A program made the position numbers and the translations under genes. Positions 58,335-64,000 of a DNA stretch of 64,000 bases are shown here, piece by piece. The notes beneath the pieces were generated by a model. The model worked only from the letters and a program-made list of their open reading frames with translations. It did no database searches and was not told where the DNA came from. Every line of letters starts with the position of its first letter. Positions within the stretch are counted from its first letter, which is position 1. Source of the DNA: JBAZHE01 sp964547855 (GTDB lineage: Bacteria > Patescibacteriota > Patescibacteriia > Patescibacteriales > WJLG01); assembly GCA_964547855.1 (NCBI GenBank), contig CAZJPG010000003.1, positions 27,010-91,009 on the forward strand, in the 5' to 3' direction.

Positions 58335-59202
58335 CTATTTTTTCTTTAAGCCTCTCTCTAAATTCTACACGACGATCGTTCTCGTGGAATTTAAGCATAC
58401 TGTCATTAATAACTACTCCAGGACCAGAGAAGCGTTTGGACACTTTAGGAAATTGCACTTTTTTTGCCAGAACCTCAAGCCAACCACCGAAGACCAACAC
58501 GCCCAAACGTCGAAAAAAAACAGATAATTTACTATCTTGAACCAATTTTTCTTTATTGGTCTTAGTAGGCCAAAAATTTGGCATATACTTCTTTATCCAT
58601 TCATTGTTGGACCAAAAAATATAACTAACACCATCATCAAAGACTGGATCTAAAAAGGCCAACCAATAATATAAATAAGGGTCACCGTCAGGAAGTGCGA
58701 TCGACTCCAAATTTAAAGAGTCATCAGAAGCATAAAAACTCAAACAAACCCTATCGGCCGTCTTTTTTCCTTTAGCGCGCAAATGGAAAAAATCCAAAAG
58801 GATAGTAGACCAAAAACGAACCGTCCACATCTTGCCCTGCTCAGTGACGATAAATAGATCTACGTCCGACTCGTCCGTGTAATAAAAATTATTACAAACT
58901 GCGACCATTCGAACGCCAGGCACAAATCTTAATATTTTGGCGGCGCGTTGAGCGACCTTGCGCTTGCTTTCGGCCAAACGGGAAAATTCTGCCCTTTTAT
59001 CGACAACCGCCTCACGGCCAGGCAAAAAATAAAACCCATTTTTATTTATCAACCAGATCGCCGATTCTTTTTTGCTATCATCGACGACATCTTTGAATTC
59101 TGCCTTAACGCCTAAAAACCGCCAAATTTCCAAAGCAGTTGGCGGATAATCAAAAATGTCTAGAAAAGCGAGAGTTTTTATAAAATATTCTTGCCCAATC
59201 AT
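58318..59202 (-). CDS. Nucleotidyltransferase-fold protein with degenerate active site
   Basis: This protein of about 294 residues has FVPGVRMVAVCNNFYYTDES, then DVDLFIVTEQGKMWTVRFW, which aligns with the minimal nucleotidyltransferase pattern G[SG]...SDxDLxI. The Gly-Ser pair is replaced by Cys-Asn-Asn, while the DxD pair (DVD) is kept. The N-terminus (YFIKTLAFLDIFDYPPTALEIW) is a helix-turn-helix-like region common in this CPR family. The start is the ATG at 59202; an upstream TTG at 59208 is less likely. It sits before the O-antigen-ligase-like gene. The substrate is unknown. Confidence 0.65.
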   Translation of the reverse strand: MIGQEYFIKTLAFLDIFDYPPTALEIWRFLGVKAEFKDVVDDSKKESAIWLINKNGFYFLPGREAVVDKRAEFSRLAESKRKVAQRAAKILRFVPGVRMVAVCNNFYYTDESDVDLFIVTEQGKMWTVRFWSTILLDFFHLRAKGKKTADRVCLSFYASDDSLNLESIALPDGDPYLYYWLAFLDPVFDDGVSYIFWSNNEWIKKYMPNFWPTKTNKEKLVQDSKLSVFFRRLGVLVFGGWLEVLAKKVQFPKVSKRFSGPGVVINDSMLKFHENDRRVEFRERLKEKIDAQKI

Positions 59203-59230
59203 TGACAAAAACTAAAAAATATGATATATT
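59202..59230 (+). promoter_or_regulatory. Consensus promoter of the 70-aa membrane gene
   Basis: TTGACA (59202-59207) and TATATT (59225-59230), spacer 17 bp. The -35 box begins at the first base of the divergent gene's start codon. Confidence 0.65.
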
Positions 59231-59272
59231 TTAAAATATAAAAATCCGTTCATTTTCAAAAAAGGAGTCTAT

Positions 59273-59485
59273 GTGAAATTCACATTCTGGGCATCAATAG
59301 TTTGTGGCGTTCTGTTCTTCGGCTTTTCATTTACTGGCCAAATCAGTAAAAACGAAGCAACGGGGGTATTTTATGCAATGGTCTCAACAATTTTTATGTT
59401 TTTGGGAATCATCTTGCTTTCTATTTTTTTAGTAGGAAGGGATATTGTTAAAAAAATAGAGAAAAAAATCCCTGCAACAACATAA
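59273..59485 (+). CDS. 70-aa two-helix membrane protein
   Basis: A GTG at 59273 with AAGGAG 5 nt before it starts this small plus-strand gene. It has two hydrophobic helices (about 5-20 and 33-53) joined by the loop QISKNEATG, and a basic tail (KKIEKKIPATT). The complete promoter, ribosome site and terminator make it convincing. The topology is holin-like or that of a small regulator; no family is recognised. Confidence 0.65.
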   Translation: MKFTFWASIVCGVLFFGFSFTGQISKNEATGVFYAMVSTIFMFLGIILLSIFLVGRDIVKKIEKKIPATT

Positions 59486-59516
59486 CCAAAAAAAAACAAG
59501 CTCCCAACATTATTAC

Positions 59517-59547
59517 AACAACCCGCATACTTGTGTGGTTGTTTTTA
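59517..59547 (+). terminator. Terminator of the 70-aa gene
   Basis: Stem AACAACC/GGTTGTT (59517-59523 and 59537-59543), followed by TTTATTTT on the plus strand. Confidence 0.75.
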
Positions 59548-59565
59548 TTTTAAAATTTACCCCAC

Positions 59566-60714
59566 TTATTCATCAGCCCTGGGTTTTTCCAACTCCAATG
59601 ATTCTATCCCAGCTTCGCCATCAGTTATCTTAACGACGTCCTTATCGATCTTCTTTAATTCCTTGTAAGCAGAATTATAATGATTCACGGTCGTGGACAG
59701 CGAATTGCCGAGCTTTTTGAAATACTCGTCATAGGCGATCAAATGCCGACCGAGCTTTTCGACATTGGATTGGATCTCTTTGGCTGTCTCCTCTATCTTC
59801 ATCGCCTTAAGGCCTTGTAAAACGGTCTGCAAATAAGCCAAGAAAGACGTCGGTGAAACGATAATGACCTTCTTGTCGCGGAAGGCGTATTCGATCAAGG
59901 CTCGCGTATTGGTCTTTACCGCCCCAACCTTATTGATCAAGAGATCGTAATAGATCGCCTCCGATGGGATGAACATAAAAGCGAAGTCCATAGTCCCGAC
60001 CTCTGGCTTTATATATTTAGAGGTCTCATCGATACGATTTTTCAAGTCTTGGCGAAAATCCTTTTCTAATCTTTCTTTCTCCGCCGGGTCGTTGGTGTCT
60101 AAGATCTTCTGATAATTCTCCAGAGAGAACTTGGAGTCGATCGGGATGATCTTGTCTTTGACGAACACGGCTGCATCTACGATTATCTCTCCCTCGCCTT
60201 TTTTATCTTTGCCCATCTTATATTGCATCTCATAAGTGCCGGGCGGTAAAACATTCTTCAATGTCTCTTCCAAAAAAAACTCTCCCAAAATGCCTCGTTG
60301 TTTTGGATTCTGCAAAATATCCTGCAAGTTCTGAAGCTGCGATGAAAAATTAACGACCTGCTTATTAGTCTCATCTAATTTAACCAGCTTCTCCGAAACC
60401 TCGGCGATGACTTTCTGGGACTGGGCATGCATCTCCATCATCAACTTATTGGCCTGCCCAGTAACACCCTGCATCATGCCAGCCGTCCTGCCGAATTGAT
60501 CCTGGGTCGTCTTGTAGGCCTCGGACAATTTAGCGTCTACGGACTTTCTGAGCTCTTCATTTTGAGCCGACAAAGAAGACACGCGTTCCAGCAAAGCGAC
60601 TAATTTCTCATTATTTTCATTTTTATTATCTTTTTTCTTGAGTAAAATAAAAATGACAGCCGCTAATCCAGCTAAAATTAAAATACTAAAAGCAACAAAT
60701 ATTTGGGTGTTCAT
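59566..60714 (-). CDS. rmuC: DNA recombination protein RmuC
   Basis: This 382-residue protein has one N-terminal membrane helix (about 6-24), a long coiled coil (about 35-135), and the RmuC nuclease-fold domain: QRGILGEFFLEETLKNVLPP, DAAVFVKDKIIPIDSKFSLEN, DFAFMFIPSEAIYYDLL and VIIVSPTSFLAYLQTV. RmuC limits inversions and rearrangements at short repeats, and in some bacteria protects against foreign DNA. The length is slightly below average. It is followed by its own AT-rich spacer. Confidence 0.93.
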   Translation of the reverse strand: MNTQIFVAFSILILAGLAAVIFILLKKKDNKNENNEKLVALLERVSSLSAQNEELRKSVDAKLSEAYKTTQDQFGRTAGMMQGVTGQANKLMMEMHAQSQKVIAEVSEKLVKLDETNKQVVNFSSQLQNLQDILQNPKQRGILGEFFLEETLKNVLPPGTYEMQYKMGKDKKGEGEIIVDAAVFVKDKIIPIDSKFSLENYQKILDTNDPAEKERLEKDFRQDLKNRIDETSKYIKPEVGTMDFAFMFIPSEAIYYDLLINKVGAVKTNTRALIEYAFRDKKVIIVSPTSFLAYLQTVLQGLKAMKIEETAKEIQSNVEKLGRHLIAYDEYFKKLGNSLSTTVNHYNSAYKELKKIDKDVVKITDGEAGIESLELEKPRADE

Positions 60715-60742
60715 AAATTTAAATTACGAAAATTTTAAAATA

Positions 60743-60776
60743 AAATTCAATATTCATAATTCAGTATTCACTATTC
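60743..60776. repeat. AT-rich repeat unit left of the Nudix gene
   Basis: Contains AAATTCAATATTCA and TTCAGTATTCACTATTC. Similar sequence occurs at 61184-61236 on the other side of the Nudix gene, partly inverted. Confidence 0.4.
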
Positions 60777-61177
60777 TATTTGTCCAAATACCAGAAATGA
60801 ACCAAAGCCGGAACGATATTCGGCCCCAAATTCTCTTTTTCCAAATCTTTAAGCGGCAACCATTTCCATTCAGCGATATCCGCACCAGGTTTTATCTCGC
60901 CAACCGCCTTAGCGTTATAGTGAACAAGGATAACATCAATGCTTTGACCATCTTTTTCTTTTTTAGCATGGAAAAGGAATGGCTCTTGATCGATCACTTC
61001 AATATCGATTCCCATCTCCTCCTTGGCTTCACGTTTGGCTGTCTCCTGCAAATCAAAGTCAAAATTCTCAACACGGCCGCCACAGAATTTCCAAAATTTA
61101 TCATCGCCATGCTTATTGACAAGCACCTTACCCTTATCGACGATGACTGGCCCGGAAGCGATAATTATTTTTGACAT
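60776..61177 (-). CDS. Nudix hydrolase
   Basis: This 133-residue protein has the Nudix box GGRVENFDFDLQETAKREAKEEMGID (G-x5-E-x7-RE-x2-EE-x-G with a small variation). It begins MSKIIIASGPVIVDKGKVLV. The substrate is unknown; the length and WKWLPLKDLEKENL near the end suit a small nucleotide or ADP-ribose type enzyme. It is flanked on both sides by similar AT-rich repeats, unlike neighbouring genes, which may mean separate arrival. Confidence 0.85.
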   Translation of the reverse strand: MSKIIIASGPVIVDKGKVLVNKHGDDKFWKFCGGRVENFDFDLQETAKREAKEEMGIDIEVIDQEPFLFHAKKEKDGQSIDVILVHYNAKAVGEIKPGADIAEWKWLPLKDLEKENLGPNIVPALVHFWYLDK

Positions 61178-61183
61178 ATCACA

Positions 61184-61236
61184 CTATGAATACTGAAAAT
61201 AAATTCATATTCAAAATTCAATATTCACTATTCAGT
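61184..61236. repeat. AT-rich repeat unit right of the Nudix gene
   Basis: Contains TATGAATACTGAA (inverse of the left copy's TTCAGTATTCA) and AAATTCAATATTCACTATTC (direct). The copies are too diverged to define exact ends. Confidence 0.4.
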
Positions 61237-61752
61237 TTTAAATATTTTAATATAATATTCACGTAAAAGCTTAGCATCATCCAAGGCATGATGTTCGCGA
61301 TACTTGGAAAAATCGATGCCCAGCTTTTTGAATTCTCCATTCTTATCGGCATCTCCAAAATCTTCCGGATTACGGCCGATAGCGAAAAACATCGAGGCGA
61401 TATCGATCGTCATCCAGTGAAACATGTTGCGCTTTCCCTGGCCGATAATATCCTTTAGATACACAGCATCATAATTATCTACATAAGAGACCAAGAAAGG
61501 CGTCTTGGAACCGGCGAATTTTTTCATCTTCTTTAAAGCCTCTTCGATCGATATCTTCTCGCCGTTTAGATACGGCATAACATTTTCCTCCACCCAAGGA
61601 TCGATCTCTCCCTCATGCTCCAGCTCAAAATACAACTCATCGCCATTCATCTTGACCATGCCGACAGACAAAAGTTTCCCCTTCTTCGAATCCAGGGAAG
61701 AAAACTCCGAATCATAAAAAATTACGTTATCGGAAAAAGGTTTGATATCCAT
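61228..61752 (-). CDS. DEDD-type 3'-5' exonuclease (DnaQ-like)
   Basis: This 174-residue protein begins with IFYDSEFSSLDSKKGKLLSV (ExoI, D-x-E), has DNYDAVYLKDII in the middle (ExoII Asp) and REHHALDDAKLLREYY near the end (ExoIII, H-x-x-x-D), the full DEDDh set. It is a single-domain RNase T or DNA polymerase epsilon-like exonuclease. It starts 4 nt after corA ends. The substrate (DNA proofreading or RNA) is not decided. Confidence 0.85.
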   Translation of the reverse strand: MDIKPFSDNVIFYDSEFSSLDSKKGKLLSVGMVKMNGDELYFELEHEGEIDPWVEENVMPYLNGEKISIEEALKKMKKFAGSKTPFLVSYVDNYDAVYLKDIIGQGKRNMFHWMTIDIASMFFAIGRNPEDFGDADKNGEFKKLGIDFSKYREHHALDDAKLLREYYIKIFKTE

Positions 61753-61756
61753 ATTT

Positions 61757-62602
61757 CTACAGCCATTTCTTCTTCTTAAAGAAGAACAACAACATTAAAA
61801 TTATTAATAACAATGCACTGACAACGACCGCGAAAGCGTTTGAGCTCCCAGATCCGGGCAAACCGATATTCATTCCGTAAAAGCTGGTTATCAAAGTTGG
61901 AGCCGCAAAAAGAGCCGTCATAACCGTCAAAGTCTTCATGACTTGATTCAATCGATTACCAGAAATAGCACTATAAGCCTCGCGGATATTGGTTATATTA
62001 TTCAGCATTCTTTTGGATCTTTCCATCATCTGTTCGCTGTTTATCAGCAAATCATCCAAAAGCTCCTTGTCTTTATAAAAATCCATCTGGTTGCGAACTG
62101 ATAAATTGGCAAATATCTGCTTAAGAGGAAAAAGTGCGTCCAAAAACTCATTTAAAATCATCTCAAAATTAACAAAACTGGCAATATCCCTGTCTTTAAG
62201 ATTCTCCAGATTAGCATTAAAAAAATTAACCTGCTTGCCGATCTTGGACAGGTGCCTGCCATACATCGCCTCTATCTCTGAAAATAATTGCAAGAACAAT
62301 TTAACCCGCTGTGTAGTGTAAAAATCTTTTTTATCCTTCAAGGCCTCGATAAACTCATTATGGCTAGTCTTGGAAAAGGTAAAGAAATAATCATTACTTA
62401 TCGCAACCAAGATGGAAGATATCGAAAACTGGAAACCGGATTGATTTTTTGGCATCCTAGCAAAGACATAAATGACATCATTCTTTATCTCTAGGCGCGG
62501 AGCCTCGTAATCATCCAAGACGTCGACCAAAATACCTTGGTCCAGGCCGAACTTCTCTGCCGCTTCGGCCAAGGTCTTCTCGTCGACATCCTCATAGCTC
62601 AA
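61757..62602 (-). CDS. corA: CorA-type divalent-cation channel, N-terminus cut by an in-frame stop
   Basis: This Mg2+/Co2+ channel of the CorA (2-TM-GxN) family has a cytoplasmic domain, then two C-terminal membrane helices. The signature GMN is in SFYGMNIGLPGSGSS, and the protein ends FFFKKKKWL. The frame is open to GAWLSYEDVDEKT, but a TAA at 62618-62620 separates it from 18 upstream codons (ATG 62674, MKTYLKTIKNGKLLSID, with GGAG upstream) that fit the normal CorA N-terminus. Translation may restart at TTG 62602, giving 281 residues, or the gene may be a recent pseudogene. A sequencing error is possible. Confidence 0.8.
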   Translation of the reverse strand: MSYEDVDEKTLAEAAEKFGLDQGILVDVLDDYEAPRLEIKNDVIYVFARMPKNQSGFQFSISSILVAISNDYFFTFSKTSHNEFIEALKDKKDFYTTQRVKLFLQLFSEIEAMYGRHLSKIGKQVNFFNANLENLKDRDIASFVNFEMILNEFLDALFPLKQIFANLSVRNQMDFYKDKELLDDLLINSEQMMERSKRMLNNITNIREAYSAISGNRLNQVMKTLTVMTALFAAPTLITSFYGMNIGLPGSGSSNAFAVVVSALLLIILMLLFFFKKKKWL

Positions 62603-62756
62603 CCATGCCCCAGCGGCTTAATTGTCTATGGACAGCAACTTCCCGTTCTTGATCGTCTTTAAATATGTTTTCATAAGACTTTTCTCCATTGACCGGAGAC
62701 GATGAACGAAACGGTCATTGGCATTAAATCGGCCGCCAATTGATTATCACGACCGA

Positions 62757-63230
62757 TTATTTTATTTTTATCTCTTTTTCTATAATATTATTCCCCTTCT
62801 CCGAATCAAACAAGAACCATCCCTCGAATCTCTTATTAGAGATCAGTAACGGCAACCAATATTCATCATCCGCCCACATCTTGTGCAAGGGAACATCTTT
62901 TTCATCGAACCACTGCGGCCTCATCTCCTCACTCTCTTCTGGCTCGCCAGAAAAATCGGAGCACTTAAAAATATGCATCTCTAGATCATCGCTATCGTCA
63001 TTAAAACGAAAATCTAATTTACCAACTTCCTCCATTGATTCAGCTCGCAGATTAGACTCCTCGAAAAGTTCGCGCGCGGCCGCCTCTTCGATCGTCTCCC
63101 CCGCTTCGACCTTGCCACCAAAGCCATTCCATCGTCCGGATCCAAACCCGCGCTTCTTCAAACCAAGAAGCAATCTCCCATCCTTATGCACCAGACAAAG
63201 CGTTAAAATTTTAAGTTTTTTGTTTGGCAT
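62757..63230 (-). CDS. Nudix hydrolase, MTH1-like (8-oxo-dGTP type)
   Basis: This 157-residue protein has LLLGLKKRGFGSGRWNGFGG followed by KVEAGETIEEAAARELFEES, the MTH1 arrangement (GxGxWNGFGGKVExGE...REL.EE). MTH1 proteins remove oxidised purine nucleotides such as 8-oxo-dGTP. Sequences WFDEKDVPLHKMWADDEYWL and FEGWFLFD also match the eukaryote-like MTH1 tail. It is 5 nt downstream of the phosphatidyltransferase gene. Confidence 0.9.
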   Translation of the reverse strand: MPNKKLKILTLCLVHKDGRLLLGLKKRGFGSGRWNGFGGKVEAGETIEEAAARELFEESNLRAESMEEVGKLDFRFNDDSDDLEMHIFKCSDFSGEPEESEEMRPQWFDEKDVPLHKMWADDEYWLPLLISNKRFEGWFLFDSEKGNNIIEKEIKIK

Positions 63231-63235
63231 AAAAT

Positions 63236-63916
63236 TTATTTGCCTAATTGGTCATTCTCTACTTTCCTTGCCTCTTTTCTCTTATTTTCCATATCTAAAT
63301 CCCATATCTCTTTTGACTCACGAAAAATAACGTAAAGAAGGCCAAAGGTAGCGAAGCCAAGAACATAAGGCAAGAGAAAGACTAAGTGAGTCCTACCGAA
63401 AACAACGATCAAAACATCGATCAGAATAAAAACGAGACGCACTTCCGTCGGACCTATGCCAGAATAAGATATGCGAAATTTATTGGAAGTAGCCATGGTC
63501 AAAAAAGAGTTGACCATAAATCCAGAGAAGATAATAAAGACGAAAAAGAACAGCAACTTCGAATAATCAGGCAAAAGTATCATATAACCGGCCATGATAG
63601 CGGCCAGAAAAAAATAATCCAAAAGATGGTCCATGTAATACCCCCAACGCACTGTGCCGAAATCACGAGCCCGTCCAACCGCTCCATCCAAAGAATCTGT
63701 TAGCCACTGTAAAGCGATCATGACTGCCACCACGAACAACCAATCGATATTGCCAAGGGCCAAATAACTAAAAAAGATTATTAAGATACTTATCGGAATA
63801 GAGCATAAAGTAAGATGATAACCCTCCATCCATTTAGGAACTTTCGGTACTGCCCACTTAATAAACCGTTGTTCTAGGGAGTAAAAAAAGCGATGCTCCG
63901 ACTTTTTTGTCTCCAT
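63236..63916 (-). CDS. CDP-alcohol phosphatidyltransferase
   Basis: This 226-residue integral membrane enzyme transfers a phosphatidyl group from a CDP-alcohol to another alcohol. The signature D-x2-DG-x2-[AG]R-x8-G-x3-D-x3-D is seen in TDSLDGAVGRARDFG followed by GYYMDHLLD. The usual Ala of DGxxAR is Gly. There are about six membrane helices, plus a C-terminal Lys/Arg/Glu-rich tail. Which phospholipid or head group is made cannot be told. It starts 33 nt after a gene that enters from the right edge. Confidence 0.88.
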   Translation of the reverse strand: METKKSEHRFFYSLEQRFIKWAVPKVPKWMEGYHLTLCSIPISILIIFFSYLALGNIDWLFVVAVMIALQWLTDSLDGAVGRARDFGTVRWGYYMDHLLDYFFLAAIMAGYMILLPDYSKLLFFFVFIIFSGFMVNSFLTMATSNKFRISYSGIGPTEVRLVFILIDVLIVVFGRTHLVFLLPYVLGFATFGLLYVIFRESKEIWDLDMENKRKEARKVENDQLGK

Positions 63917-63949
63917 TGAATTTATTCTGACTATTTTCCATAATGTGTT

Positions 63950-64000
63950 TTAGGAACACACATTTTGCACCTTAGCCAACGCCTCGTTGGGCGTCAGCCC
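63950..64000 (-). CDS. C-terminal end of a gene entering from the right edge
   Basis: The last 16 codons read LTPNEALAKVQNVCS and then TAA at 63950. The codon pattern and position, 33 nt before the next start, suggest the end of a real gene, but too little is present to name it. Confidence 0.35.
   Translation of the reverse strand, partial: GLTPNEALAKVQNVCS

Overview
The window looks like a chromosome segment from a member of the Candidate Phyla Radiation (Patescibacteria, probably a Parcubacteria-type lineage). This is an inference from gene content: very large surface proteins whose N-termini are T4SS-pilin-like two-helix domains, a sigma region 4/HARE-HTH fusion, a typical CPR protein of unknown function at 53794-54462, short gene spacing, few Shine-Dalgarno sites, and simple fermentation in place of respiration. 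TGA is used as a stop, so the genetic code is standard. Almost everything is on the minus strand. Three runs of 10 Ns mark scaffold joins. Two of them, at 1728 and 43122, appear to split genes that are intact.

Layout. 1-17257 is a cell-envelope cluster read leftwards: two giant pilin-domain adhesin-like proteins (996 and 2265 aa), two membrane proteins with thrombospondin-3-like calcium motifs, ybeY, dgkA, a small membrane protein, a long GIGTT-repeat surface protein and a cupredoxin-like protein. 17400-20078 holds a Rel/SpoT (p)ppGpp enzyme, Maf and a small membrane protein. 20216-30820 is the most striking locus. It encodes a secreted 3258-aa SpvB/FG-GAP/YD-repeat (Rhs, TcB-TcC-like) protein with an AT-rich C-terminal tip, followed at once by a membrane-anchored candidate immunity protein and then by a displaced fragment of Rhs core.

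30919-40231 is mostly housekeeping: rpsU, lepB-hisS, the sigma4-HARE regulator with a palindromic operator over its promoter, and a yebC-ruvC-glgA-GH57-glgA run for recombination and glycogen or alpha-glucan metabolism. 40634-41710 is a pheA gene preceded by a phenylalanine-rich leader peptide and a terminator, which is a complete pheL-type attenuator. 42992-49188 is a fermentation operon (pflA, focA, ADP-forming acetyl-CoA synthetase, pflB) that would turn pyruvate into formate, acetate and ATP.

49374-54462 contains a 52-aa peptide gene, ndk, purF, a secreted ComEC-like metallo-beta-lactamase protein, rpsT and a tRNA cluster (Ile, fMet, Phe, Pro). 54602-63916 holds an M16 peptidase with a long charged N-terminus, an O-antigen-ligase-like membrane protein, a degenerate nucleotidyltransferase, rmuC, two Nudix hydrolases, a DEDD exonuclease, a corA with an early in-frame stop, and a CDP-alcohol phosphatidyltransferase. 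No CRISPR array, rRNA or insertion sequence is visible. Several tiny genes with their own promoters and terminators lie in the intergenic spaces.
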